Assembly: GCF_900111765.1 (NCBI RefSeq)
Contig: NZ_FOIB01000008.1
Span: forward strand, 434,001 to 498,000
Length of the DNA stretch: 64,000 bases
Reading direction: 5' to 3'
DNA from: Myxococcus fulvus
Lineage (GTDB): Bacteria; Myxococcota; Myxococcia; Myxococcales; Myxococcaceae
Part shown: in pieces, positions 25,419-34,204 of the stretch
How the letters are laid out: every line of letters begins with the position of its first letter
Numbering within the stretch: position 1 is the stretch's first letter
Notes under the pieces: model-generated
What the model was told of the DNA's origin: nothing
Database searches by the model: none
What the model saw: the letters and a program-made list of their open reading frames with translations, nothing else
Program-made: the position numbers and the translations under genes

Positions 25419-26356
25419 CGTCCGTGCGCATCGCCACCCGGCAGAGCCCGCTGGCGCTCTGGCAGGCGCGTCACGTGGGCGCGCTCCTGAAGTCCCACCA
25501 CCCGGGCCTCGAGGTGTCCTTCGTCGAGATGACCACCGAGGGGGACCGCTTCCTGTCCGCGCCCCTGTCCTCGGTGGGCGGCAAGGGCCTGTTCGTGAAG
25601 GAAATTGAACAGGCGCTCATCGACGGGCGCGCCGACATCGCGGTGCACAGCCTGAAGGACATGACGTCCGAGCTGCCCGAGGGCCTGGTGCTCGCGGCGG
25701 TGCCCGAGCGCGAGGACCCCCGGGATGCCTTCTGCGGCACCGCGGGCCAGACGACGGTGGACGCGTTGCCTCAGGGGGCTCGCATCGGGACGTCCTCGCT
25801 GCGCCGCAGCTGCATCCTGCGCTCGCGCCGGCCGGACCTCGAAATCGTGAGCGTGCGCGGCAACGTGCAGACGCGCCTGGCGAAGACGAAGGAGCTGGGG
25901 CTGGCCGGCGCGCTGTTGGCGCACGCGGGGCTCAAGCGACTGGGGCTGGAGCACGTCATCACGGAGGTGCTTTCCGCCGACGTGAGCCTGCCGGCGGTGG
26001 GGCAGGGGGTGCTCGCCATCCAGTGCCGCGGTGAGGACGCGCGGGTGTGCGGGCTGCTCGCGCCGCTGGAGCACGCGACGACGCGGGTGGCGGTGACGGC
26101 CGAGCGGGCGCTGCTGGCGAAGCTGGAGGGCGGCTGCACGGTGCCTCTGGCGGGGCATGCCACGGTGTCCGAGGGCCAGGTGCATCTGCGCGGACTCGTG
26201 GGCCGGCCGGATGGCGCACACGTGGTGCGGGGCGAGGTGCGTGGCCCCGTGGCGAAGGCGGCCGAGCTGGGCGAGGCGCTCGCGGACGACCTGCTGTCGC
26301 GTGGCGCGGCGGACATCCTGCGTGATTTCGCTCGCCGCCCGGGCTCGCGGCCCTAG
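25415..26356 (+). CDS. hemC: Porphobilinogen deaminase (hydroxymethylbilane synthase)
   Basis: This 313-residue enzyme joins four porphobilinogens into hydroxymethylbilane. Signatures include [13 protein letters not shown] at the N terminus, VHSLKDM, GTSSLRR and [16 protein letters not shown] carries the Cys that holds the dipyrromethane cofactor. Start and stop overlap hemA by four bases. Length is standard. Confidence 0.97.
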   Translation: MTSVRIATRQSPLALWQARHVGALLKSHHPGLEVSFVEMTTEGDRFLSAPLSSVGGKGLFVKEIEQALIDGRADIAVHSLKDMTSELPEGLVLAAVPEREDPRDAFCGTAGQTTVDALPQGARIGTSSLRRSCILRSRRPDLEIVSVRGNVQTRLAKTKELGLAGALLAHAGLKRLGLEHVITEVLSADVSLPAVGQGVLAIQCRGEDARVCGLLAPLEHATTRVAVTAERALLAKLEGGCTVPLAGHATVSEGQVHLRGLVGRPDGAHVVRGEVRGPVAKAAELGEALADDLLSRGAADILRDFARRPGSRP

Positions 26357-26368
26357 ACTGCCGCGCGC

Positions 26369-27133
26369 GTGGAACGGCGACTGGAAGGCATCCGAGTCTT
26401 GGTGACGCGCCCGCGTGAGCGGGCCGAAGAGCTGTGCTTCCTCCTGGAGGACGAGGGCGCGGAGGTGCTCAGCCTCCCGCTGCTGGAGCTGCGTCCGCCG
26501 GAGGACCCGCGCCCGCTGGCGTCGGCCGCGGAGCACATCCAGCGCTACCGCTGGGTGGTGTTCGCGAGCCCGTCCGCGGTGGACGCGCTGCTGGACGCGC
26601 TCCGGGAGGCGGGCACGTCCGAGCGGCTCTCCCGCGTGAAGTTGGCGGCGGTGGGGCCTCGCACCGCGCGCGCGGTGAAGGGCTATGGGCTGGACGTCGC
26701 CGCGGAGCCCGAGGAGGGCACGGGGCAGGCGCTGTTCGAGATGCTCAAGGACGGCCTGCAGTCCGGGGACGAGGTGCTGCTGCCCGCGGCGGAGGACGGT
26801 CGGCGGGAGCTGGAGGACGCGCTGCGGGAGGCCGGGGTGCTCGTCACGCGGGTGACGGCCTATCGCTCGCTGCCGGCGGAGCTGCCCCTGGAGGCGCTGG
26901 AGCTGCTGGGGGCCTCGCCGCCCGACGTGGCGGTGTTCGCCTCTCCGCGCACGGCGGAGGCCTTCCTGGAGGCCGCGGGGCGCGAGCGGTTGGGCGCCGC
27001 GCGGGTGGTGGCCATCGGTCCGACGACGGCCTCGGCGCTGGAGCAACTGGGGTTGCCGGCCTCGGCCATCGCCGAGCGGCCCACGCCCGAGTCGCTGGTG
27101 GACGCCACGGTGCGCGCCGTCCGGGGGAACTGA
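26369..27133 (+). CDS. hemD: Uroporphyrinogen-III synthase
   Basis: The protein has 254 residues of two similar Rossmann-like lobes (LVTRPRERAEELCFLLEDEG and LEDALREAGVLVTRVTAYRSLP), with VVFASPSAVDALL and VAVFASPRTAEAFLEA as the paired central strands. It closes hydroxymethylbilane to uroporphyrinogen III. HemD sequences diverge widely, so the call rests on these motifs plus position 12 bp after hemC. A GTG start is used. Confidence 0.92.
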   Translation: MERRLEGIRVLVTRPRERAEELCFLLEDEGAEVLSLPLLELRPPEDPRPLASAAEHIQRYRWVVFASPSAVDALLDALREAGTSERLSRVKLAAVGPRTARAVKGYGLDVAAEPEEGTGQALFEMLKDGLQSGDEVLLPAAEDGRRELEDALREAGVLVTRVTAYRSLPAELPLEALELLGASPPDVAVFASPRTAEAFLEAAGRERLGAARVVAIGPTTASALEQLGLPASAIAERPTPESLVDATVRAVRGN

Positions 27134-27251
27134 GTCCCGGGTGGAAAGTGGCGTGGGTGCCACGAGGCGAATCGTTCGCGAGTAGACTGGCCGTCCCATC
27201 GCCCTGCCGGCCGCATGCCGGGAGTCAGGCGACGTGGGAGGGGTCTCATCG

Positions 27252-29048
27252 ATGAATCGGGGTTCGCAGCGGAGCGCCGTCGTACTTGGGCTGTTGTTGG
27301 CCGCCACGGCGGCGGCGCAGCAGGTGCTGGAATACAAGGACCTGGGCCACCGGGTGCTCAGCACGCCGTCGGACCCCTTCGTCTTCTACGTGGACGGGCG
27401 TGCGGCCCAGCCCGCCGGCAACGATTTGGCCCTGGTGACGGCGGCCAGCCGCGCGGCCTTCGAGACCTGGCAGGGGACGACCTGCGCGTGGCCCACGTTC
27501 TCCTTCCCGACGGACGGCGGCGTGGCGACGACGGGCTCACCCATGGCGAACGTGGATGACCCGGGGGACCGCTTCAACGTCGTCCCCGTCTGGGTGACGA
27601 GCGCGAACGACCCGCACTACGCGGACACGCTCAACGGAGGCGACAGGCCCGCGGCCGCGAGGGCGCTGACCTTCAGCGGCTACGTGTACCAGTGTGATGT
27701 CTATCTCAACGCGGTGAACTACTCCTGGTCCACGCTGACGCCCACGCCCGCGGGGCGCATGGACATCCAGAGTGTGCTGACCCACGAAATCGGCCACTGC
27801 CTGGGGCTCGGTGACAGCTTCGAGGCCATTGGCGCGGTGATGTTCTTCGACTTGCCCTCGGGCGTGTCGCGGCGGCAGTTGGCGGACTACGACAGGACGG
27901 CGCTGTGCCGCTTCTATCCGAAGACGGGCGCGGTCGGCTCCCCGTGCGAGAGCGGCACGTGCACCACGGGCCTGACGTGTGTCACCGCGCCGTCCACGGT
28001 GTCGGGCAAGGACCTGAAGGTCTGCGCGAAGGGCTGCTTCGGCAACACCTCCGGCGAGTGCCCCGCGCCCTATGTCTGCCGCGACTCCGCGGCGGTGAAT
28101 GGCTATACGAAGGCCTGTCTTCCGGCGCTGCCCGACGGCGTCACGCCCGTGGGCCGCGAGTGCACGCCGGGCCCGCGCAGCTGTGGCAACACGAACGGCG
28201 TCTGCATCGCGCCGGTGGACCCGCCCTCGGGCAACGGTGAGTTCGACCGGTGGGATCTGGGCTACTGCACGGAGACGTGCAGCGGCGCGGGCTCCTGCCC
28301 CGCGGGCGCCGAGTGCTCGGACGTCCCCGGTCAGGGCTCCATCTGTCTGAAGACCTGTACGCCCGGCGGGAGCGACTGTCGGCCCGGCTATACCTGCGAG
28401 ACGCGCCCCGAGGGGAACCTCTGCGTCCCCGGTTGCTATGGTGATGCGGATTGCGACAGCAACTCCGTTTGCAGGACGTGCGACCGCGTCTGCGTGCCTC
28501 GGCAGACGGCGGGCAAGCAGGTGGGGGATGCGTGCACGGCGGATGCGCAGTGCGGCACCAACCAGTACTGCCTCTTCGCGGAAGGGGGGACGGAGGGCGT
28601 CTGCGCGCAGCCGTGCTCGGTGTCGGCGTGCGCGTGCCCGGGTGGGACGTCGTGCCAGGTGGTGAACAAGGACGGTGAGCGGGCGTGTGTCCGGGCCTGC
28701 TCGGCCACGTCCTGTGACGGGACACTGAGGTGCGGCACGGTGGAGCAGGGCAGCTCCGCCTGTCTGCCCGTCTGTCGGACGGAGAAGGACTGCGCGCCCT
28801 CCATGCTCTGCTCGGCGGCGGGCACCTGTTACGATCCGCTGGCCAAGCCGGACGCGGGCTCGTGCACGCTGTGCAACGACGCGGGCACGCCGCCTCCGCC
28901 GCCCGTGGACGCGGGGCCGCCGAAGGGCCCGGGTGGTCCGGACGGCTGTGGCTGCCAGGGCGCGCCCGTGTCGGCGGCGGCCTTCCTGGGTGGATTGGTC
29001 CTGTTGCTGCTGGTGGCTGGAAGGAGAAGAACGTGGCACAAGCCGTGA
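27252..29048 (+). CDS. Secreted Cys-rich metalloprotease with MYXO-CTERM signal
   Basis: The protein has 598 residues. A signal peptide (MNRGSQRS..., cleavage near TAAAQ) leads into a metalloprotease domain of ~210 residues with HEIGHCLGLGDS at residues 178-189. The usual third metal ligand (His in matrixins) is Asp here, as in snapalysin-type zinc enzymes. A possible Met-turn (GAVMFFD) follows. Residues ~230-545 hold many Cys in a spaced pattern of small disulfide modules. The C terminus is a MYXO-CTERM signal: GCGC, a hydrophobic helix, then RRR. It is probably exported and surface-anchored or released. A good ribosome site precedes the ATG at 27252. Its 3' end overlaps the GspE-like gene. 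Confidence 0.88.
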   Translation: MNRGSQRSAVVLGLLLAATAAAQQVLEYKDLGHRVLSTPSDPFVFYVDGRAAQPAGNDLALVTAASRAAFETWQGTTCAWPTFSFPTDGGVATTGSPMANVDDPGDRFNVVPVWVTSANDPHYADTLNGGDRPAAARALTFSGYVYQCDVYLNAVNYSWSTLTPTPAGRMDIQSVLTHEIGHCLGLGDSFEAIGAVMFFDLPSGVSRRQLADYDRTALCRFYPKTGAVGSPCESGTCTTGLTCVTAPSTVSGKDLKVCAKGCFGNTSGECPAPYVCRDSAAVNGYTKACLPALPDGVTPVGRECTPGPRSCGNTNGVCIAPVDPPSGNGEFDRWDLGYCTETCSGAGSCPAGAECSDVPGQGSICLKTCTPGGSDCRPGYTCETRPEGNLCVPGCYGDADCDSNSVCRTCDRVCVPRQTAGKQVGDACTADAQCGTNQYCLFAEGGTEGVCAQPCSVSACACPGGTSCQVVNKDGERACVRACSATSCDGTLRCGTVEQGSSACLPVCRTEKDCAPSMLCSAAGTCYDPLAKPDAGSCTLCNDAGTPPPPPVDAGPPKGPGGPDGCGCQGAPVSAAAFLGGLVLLLLVAGRRRTWHKP

Positions 29049-30877
29049 GCGGGCCGAATGCGTCTGCCGTGAGGAGCCGGGTGGACTTCACCACGCTCTT
29101 CGTCCTGGAGGCGCTCGTCGGCCAGGGGCTGTTGACGCCCCAGCAGGCCCAGGAGGTGCTCGCGAAGGAGTCCGCCGCGCGAGCGCGTGTGCTCAAGGCG
29201 CAGACCGCCGCGAGCGGCAAGGACGCCGCGCGCTACGACGTGTCTCCGGTGGAGGTGGTGGCCGCGTTCCAGGTGCCGTTGGCCAATGGCCGCGGCGTGC
29301 TGGACGAGGACCGCGTCACCGAGGCCGCCGCGCGGGCCTCGGGGCTGACGTACCGGAAGATCGACCCGTTGAAGCTGGACATGGGGTTGGCCACGCGCAC
29401 GGTGTCGCGGCCCTATGCGCAGAAGCACGTGCTGCTGCCGTTGGAGCGCACGCCGCAGGGGCGCCTGGTGGTCGCGGTGGCGAACCCGTTCGACCGGGAG
29501 CTGTTCGAGAGCTTCCACCGGCTGACGGGGCTGCCGGTGGAGCCGGTGCTCAGCTCGAAGGCGGACATCCTCAAGTCCATCTCCGACATCTACGGCTTCA
29601 AGAAGACGCTCGCGCGGGCGGCGGATGACTTCAGCGCGGCGTCGGGTGGGGCGCAGGTCTCCAACTTCGAGCAGCTCGTCTCGCTCAGCGGGACGCAGGA
29701 GCTGGAGGCGTCGGACCGGCCCGTGGTGCAGGCGGTGGACTACCTGTTGCGCTACGCGTTCGACAACCGCGCCTCGGACATCCACATCGAGCCCAAGCGC
29801 GCGACGAGCGTGGTGCGGCTGCGCATCGATGGTGTGTTGCATCCGGTGTACTCGCTGCCGGCGCAGGTGCATCCGCCGATCGTGTCGCGCGTGAAGATGC
29901 TCTCGCGCATCGACATCTCGGAGAAGCGCAGGCCGCAGGACGGGCGCATCAAGACGGAGCGGGACGGCCGCGAGGTGGAGTTGCGCGTCAGCACGTTGCC
30001 CACGGCCTTCGGCGAGAAGGTGGTCATCCGCATCTTCGACCCGGAGACGTTGGTGCAGGACATCGCCCAGCTCGGCTTCGAGCCGGACGAGAAGGGCAGC
30101 TTCGAGTCGTGGATCGACCAGCCGCACGGGCTCATCCTGGTAACGGGGCCCACGGGCAGTGGGAAGACGACGACGCTGTACTCCGCGCTCAAGGCGCTGG
30201 CGGGGCCGGACGTCAACGTCACCACGGTGGAAGACCCCATCGAAATGGTGTGGGACGCGTTCAACCAGGTGCAGGTGCAGCCCAAGGTGGGATTGGATTT
30301 CGCAGGGGCGCTGCGGCACATCCTGCGCCAGGACCCGGACGTCATCATGGTGGGCGAGATTCGCGACGCGGAGACGGCGGAGAACGCCATCCAGTCCGCG
30401 CTCACCGGACACCTCGTGCTGTCCACGCTGCACACCAATGACGCGCTCGGCGCGGTGGCGCGCATGCGGGATTTGGGCGTGCCGTCCTTCCTGTTGGCGC
30501 AGAGTCTGCTCGGGGTGATGGCCCAGCGTCTGCTGCGGCGGGTGTGCAGTCATTGCGCGGAGGAGGTGTCGTTGACGCCCGACGAGCTCCTGGCGCTCCA
30601 GGCGCCGCTGCCGCTCCTGCCCGGAGGCGTGCGATTGCTCAAGGGCGCGGGCTGCGTGCGCTGCCGTAACACGGGCTACATCGGCCGCACGGGTGTGTTT
30701 GAAATCGTCACCACGGGCAGGGAGCTGCGGGATCACATCTCCCGCGAGGCTCCGTACGAGAAGCTGGTGGAGGTGGCTCGGCTCGGAGGGATGCGGACGC
30801 TGCGCGAGGCCGCCGTGCGGAAGCTGGCGCAGGGGCTCACCGCGTTCGACGAGGTGGTGCGGATGACGTCCGCGTGA
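29033..30877 (+). CDS. GspE/PilB-family type II/IV secretion ATPase
   Basis: The 614-residue secretion/pilus ATPase has an N-terminal MshEN-like domain (residues ~15-210), then the ATPase core. Walker A is GPTGSGKTTT, the Asp boxes include VEDPIE, and QDPDVIMVGEIRDAETAE and LSTLHTNDA complete Walker B and the His box. The zinc motif CSHC ... CVRC is complete. It energises a pilus or type II secretion machine. No other secretion or pilus gene lies nearby, so it is an orphan. A GTG start follows the ribosome site AAGGAGAAG and overlaps the protease gene by 16 bp. Confidence 0.93.
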   Translation: MAQAVSGPNASAVRSRVDFTTLFVLEALVGQGLLTPQQAQEVLAKESAARARVLKAQTAASGKDAARYDVSPVEVVAAFQVPLANGRGVLDEDRVTEAAARASGLTYRKIDPLKLDMGLATRTVSRPYAQKHVLLPLERTPQGRLVVAVANPFDRELFESFHRLTGLPVEPVLSSKADILKSISDIYGFKKTLARAADDFSAASGGAQVSNFEQLVSLSGTQELEASDRPVVQAVDYLLRYAFDNRASDIHIEPKRATSVVRLRIDGVLHPVYSLPAQVHPPIVSRVKMLSRIDISEKRRPQDGRIKTERDGREVELRVSTLPTAFGEKVVIRIFDPETLVQDIAQLGFEPDEKGSFESWIDQPHGLILVTGPTGSGKTTTLYSALKALAGPDVNVTTVEDPIEMVWDAFNQVQVQPKVGLDFAGALRHILRQDPDVIMVGEIRDAETAENAIQSALTGHLVLSTLHTNDALGAVARMRDLGVPSFLLAQSLLGVMAQRLLRRVCSHCAEEVSLTPDELLALQAPLPLLPGGVRLLKGAGCVRCRNTGYIGRTGVFEIVTTGRELRDHISREAPYEKLVEVARLGGMRTLREAAVRKLAQGLTAFDEVVRMTSA

Positions 30878-30882
30878 GGACG

Positions 30883-30907
30883 GGCGCACGGTGTTTCACC
30901 GTGCGCC
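30883..30907. terminator. Bidirectional terminator between the GspE-like gene and a lipoprotein gene
   Basis: GGCGCACGGTG (30883-30893) pairs perfectly over 11 bp with CACCGTGCGCC (30897-30907) around TTT. It lies five bases after one stop and 22 bases after the convergent one. No long T-tract on either side. Confidence 0.7.
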
Positions 30908-30929
30908 TGGGCCTCAAGACGAACGGGTC

Positions 30930-32375
30930 TCAGTCGAGGGTGGCCCTGCCAGGGACCAGCTCACTGGCGGGGAGCTCTTCGCCGAGGAACCAGCGCTTGC
31001 TGGTGACGGGGGTGCCCACCTCGGCGCAGCGGGTCGGCTGACCCGTGAGCATGATCTTCGCGTAGGTGGCGCCCTGGTGCTGGGCGCCCAGGTGGAAGAC
31101 GCGGTGCGCGTCTCCTTCCGTGGTGGCCGTGACGACGGCATACGGGCCCGTGTAGCAGTGCTCCTCGTAGGTCTGCGCCAGGGCTTGGGTGCACGAGGCA
31201 TCCGCGTAGAGCCCGAGGTTGAAGGCGGGTGTGGTGGGGAAGCAGCGCAACTGCCCGTTCGTGTCCGTCTCGAAGTGGCAGGCCGTGTCCATCCGAGTGT
31301 CGAACAAGCCCATCGGGACATGGAGCGAGTCATTCATTCGGGCTCCGCGCACGACGAGGCGACCATGGGTCTGCATGTCGACGTGCCTGGCTTCAGGCCA
31401 GCTCGTGGGGGGAAGCTCCTGTCCGGCGCGATGGAGGCAGGGTCCGTTCGGGCCGAGGGATGACTCCATGCAGGTCCCGTTCTCGGACCTGGCATACAGC
31501 TCCGTCGTCACAGGGCCGGTGGAGAACACGCTGACTCCGGTCTCGCATCGGCTCGCGGAGTGTTCGACGGCGAAGCGGGGCGCATTGCAGGCGGGCGCCA
31601 TGAAGACGGGCTCGCTGCAGCTCGCGTCCGCGGACAGTCCACCGAGAGCCGCGATGGCGATGTCCGGACCCGAGGGCAGGCACCGCTGTGACGCGTCCTG
31701 GGCCCGCTGAACAGCGCAGGTGACGCCGTGTTCGGTGGCTTCGAGGTGATGGAGGCTGAAGGAGCCATCCTCGCCTTCGACGAAGTGGGCCGCGATGCCA
31801 TCCTGGGACACGTGCTGGCGCAAGTCGCCTTTCACGAACGTGTTGCCGGTGACCTCGTCACCGAAACGGTAGGCCGCTCGCGAGGCGTTGTCCGGGAGGG
31901 CGTGGCAGCCCCCGGAAGTGTCACGGAGGTAGACGGAGCCGGTGACACGGGCACCCAGATGGAACAGTTGCTGGAAGCCTCCGGGAGGCGGTGCTTCCTT
32001 CGAGAGGATGGTTCCCGCAGGAAGCGGATTCGCGGAGATGACACCTTCCTCGGTGCAGCTCGCGTCGAGGTAGAAGGGTGGCTCGTTCCGGGCGATTCGG
32101 TGGAGGTTGTCACTCAGGCAGTAGAGGTCTCCGTCGGGAGCCACGGGCTGCCAGGTGCAGGGACGAAGGCGTGCGGCGTCGTAGGTGGCCTCCGCCCAGC
32201 GCAGGCCCTCGGTCGTCGTCGTCCGCTGGACCTTGATGCGCGAGCCTCCCTTGAAGAAGGACTCCGGAGACGTGAAGTCTGTTTTTTCCTCAGGACGTGA
32301 GCCCTCGTTCGAGGAATCCCCACAGCCCACTCCCCCCAACATCACCACCACCAACCCTGCACAGACGCGACGCAT
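30930..32375 (-). CDS. Lipoprotein of unknown function, paralog A
   Basis: This 481-residue lipoprotein starts MRRVCAGLVVVMLGGVGCG, with a lipobox. The mature part is beta-rich with a recurring Cys spacing: single Cys residues next to short polar motifs such as DASCTE, DASCSE and DASCTQ, which recur about every 150 residues and suggest an internal repeat. No enzyme motif is seen. The adjacent gene (32519-33967) encodes a paralog of the same size and plan, so this is a tandem duplication. The start at 32375 is chosen because a signal peptide begins there. Function is unknown. Confidence 0.82.
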   Translation of the reverse strand: MRRVCAGLVVVMLGGVGCGDSSNEGSRPEEKTDFTSPESFFKGGSRIKVQRTTTTEGLRWAEATYDAARLRPCTWQPVAPDGDLYCLSDNLHRIARNEPPFYLDASCTEEGVISANPLPAGTILSKEAPPPGGFQQLFHLGARVTGSVYLRDTSGGCHALPDNASRAAYRFGDEVTGNTFVKGDLRQHVSQDGIAAHFVEGEDGSFSLHHLEATEHGVTCAVQRAQDASQRCLPSGPDIAIAALGGLSADASCSEPVFMAPACNAPRFAVEHSASRCETGVSVFSTGPVTTELYARSENGTCMESSLGPNGPCLHRAGQELPPTSWPEARHVDMQTHGRLVVRGARMNDSLHVPMGLFDTRMDTACHFETDTNGQLRCFPTTPAFNLGLYADASCTQALAQTYEEHCYTGPYAVVTATTEGDAHRVFHLGAQHQGATYAKIMLTGQPTRCAEVGTPVTSKRWFLGEELPASELVPGRATLD

Positions 32376-32518
32376 GACACTCCTCACGAGGCGGCGCGAC
32401 CCTGGAACAGCCCCCATGCTGGCCCTGGTCGTCCGGGACGCGGATGCGCGCCCGCGACCTATACGGGGTCAGGGGTTCGACCTGGCAGCGCCGTCCGTCG
32501 ATTCGATAACGAAGGGTG

Positions 32519-33967
32519 TCACTCGATGGAGGGAGTTCCTGGGACGAAGGATGTCGCGGGAATCTCGGCGCCGGTTCGCCAATAGGTGACTCCCGGCTGC
32601 CTGGTCCGTTCGAGGCAGCGCGTGGTGCCATCCGGGGAGACGAGCCGCTGGAAGAGTTCGCCGTCATGCCGGCTCCCTCGCTCGTGGACCCTGAAGCCTC
32701 CCGTCGACACGTCACGGACCGTGGCGAGCGACGTCTGGAGACACTCCTCGCGAGAGGACTCGAAAAGGGGCTGGGTGCACGCGTTGTCGGCGTGGAGGCC
32801 CGTGAAGCTGAGCTCGAGAGAAGTTGGGAGGCAGCGCGAGGTTCCCTCCACGTCCTTCCGGAATCGGCACTCCATTCCCACCTGGGTGTCTAACAGTGCT
32901 GTGGGTATCATCGCCGAATGGGCCAGGTTCAATCCTCGGACCGTGAGTCGTCCATGGGTCGCCATGTCGATTGGGATGGCTTCGGGCCAGGTCTGGGCGG
33001 GGACTTCCTCTCCGGCGCGCACGTAGCAGGGGAACGCGAGAGCCGTGGGTTGGCAATTCCCATCCGCTTGCTGGAAATGGGTTTGGGTGAGCCGTTCCAC
33101 GACAGAGAGGACGTGGATTCGAGTGGTGCATTGCTTTGATTCGAAATGCACCGCGAGGCGCGGAAGTGTGCAGGACGGGGAATGATAGGCGGGTTCGGTA
33201 CAGGTCTCGTTCGCCCAGATGGACGGCGTAGGGCCCGACGCCGTCTGATTATTGAGCGGGAGAGGAAGGCATCGGGAGACGTCATCGCTCGCGAGGCCCG
33301 CGAGACAGGGGAGGTCGTGCTCGGTGGCTCGGAGGTGGTCGAAGTGAGAGGAGCCGTCTTCGCCCTCGATGAAAACAGTCGCGATGCCGGGGCCTGCGTG
33401 CCGCTCACGGAGCTCGCCGCGGACGAAAGTCCCCGCGGGGACCTCGGGGCCTACGCGAAAAGCTGTGACTCCATTGGAGATGGGGCGCTGCACACAAGCT
33501 CCGTCCTGTTTCCTGGTGTGAACCGTGCCGGTGAAGTGCTCACCTCGGGTGAAGAATCGAGGGAGTCCATCGTGTAGTGCGGAGCGTATGGAGATGAAGG
33601 GCGAGGCATCTCCCGTGCTGGAGGTGAGCCAGAGTTGCTGCGAGCAGTCCGCATCGGCGTAGAAGTCACCCGTCTCCCCGACGCGGAGGAGGAGGCCTTG
33701 CGGTGCGACACCGCTGATGCAGTAGTAGGCTCCATCGGGGGCGGCCTTGGTCCAATCACAGACGGCACCACGCGTCTGGTCGAAGAGGTTTCCGGGCCAG
33801 CGCAGGCCGTCGCGGGTGGTCGTGACCTCGAATCGCAGACGTGAGCCGCTGCGGAAGAAGTCCTCGGTGCTTGGAGGCCCACTCGGCGCGGAGTTCCCCG
33901 GTGTCGCTCCGCCGCATCCGGCCATCCAGAGGATGACCAGGGCCCATGTCATGAGGATTCCGCGCAT
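32519..33967 (-). CDS. Lipoprotein of unknown function, paralog B
   Basis: The 482-residue lipoprotein starts MRGILMTWALVILWMAGCGG with a lipobox and a strong ribosome site (GAGGGAG). It shares its layout with paralog A: the FFxxGSR...TTTxxGLRW opening, an ATEHxxxCxxxxxxDxSxRCLP middle block, ARHVDMQTHGRLVVRG-like PIDMATHGRLTVRG, and the DASC/DNAC repeat signature. The proteins are clearly homologous but diverged. It comes first in the pair, 143 bp upstream of paralog A. Exported, probably at the outer membrane or surface. Function is unknown. Confidence 0.82.
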   Translation of the reverse strand: MRGILMTWALVILWMAGCGGATPGNSAPSGPPSTEDFFRSGSRLRFEVTTTRDGLRWPGNLFDQTRGAVCDWTKAAPDGAYYCISGVAPQGLLLRVGETGDFYADADCSQQLWLTSSTGDASPFISIRSALHDGLPRFFTRGEHFTGTVHTRKQDGACVQRPISNGVTAFRVGPEVPAGTFVRGELRERHAGPGIATVFIEGEDGSSHFDHLRATEHDLPCLAGLASDDVSRCLPLPLNNQTASGPTPSIWANETCTEPAYHSPSCTLPRLAVHFESKQCTTRIHVLSVVERLTQTHFQQADGNCQPTALAFPCYVRAGEEVPAQTWPEAIPIDMATHGRLTVRGLNLAHSAMIPTALLDTQVGMECRFRKDVEGTSRCLPTSLELSFTGLHADNACTQPLFESSREECLQTSLATVRDVSTGGFRVHERGSRHDGELFQRLVSPDGTTRCLERTRQPGVTYWRTGAEIPATSFVPGTPSIE

Positions 33968-34151
33968 GCCGTCTCCCTCTCGCTGTGCAGGGGCACACAG
34001 GATGTCGTCCTGGCGCCCGTCGGGATTCGCTGAGTAGCAGGCAGGGAAGGGCGGGAGTGTCAGCGGTTTGTAACCGGATGGCCAGACGGCGGGTCCGCAA
34101 GGGTTGTATGTCTTGAATGACGACGGGCGCCGCGAAGCCCACGAACGACAA

Positions 34152-34182
34152 CGGCCCGGCTCCCTGGGAGGGAACCGGGCCG
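34152..34182 (-). terminator. Terminator of the nucleotidase-lipoprotein-barrel operon
   Basis: CGGCCCGG (34152-34159) pairs with CCGGGCCG (34175-34182) around a loop that also contains CTCCC/GGGAG. On the minus strand it comes 23 bases after the barrel gene stop and is followed by a moderately T-rich stretch (TTGTCGTTCG). Confidence 0.65.
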
Positions 34183-34204
34183 CGTGTCTCACTTCAAGCC
34201 AGTC

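Noticed and set aside
24959-27364. An 801-residue minus-strand frame across hemA, hemC and hemD
   Set aside because: It is antisense to three well-defined heme genes and has the same GC-bias signature.
28141-29220. A 359-residue minus-strand Arg/Pro/Ser-rich frame across the protease and ATPase genes
   Set aside because: It is antisense to the Cys-rich protease and its composition reflects reverse-complemented GC-rich codons.
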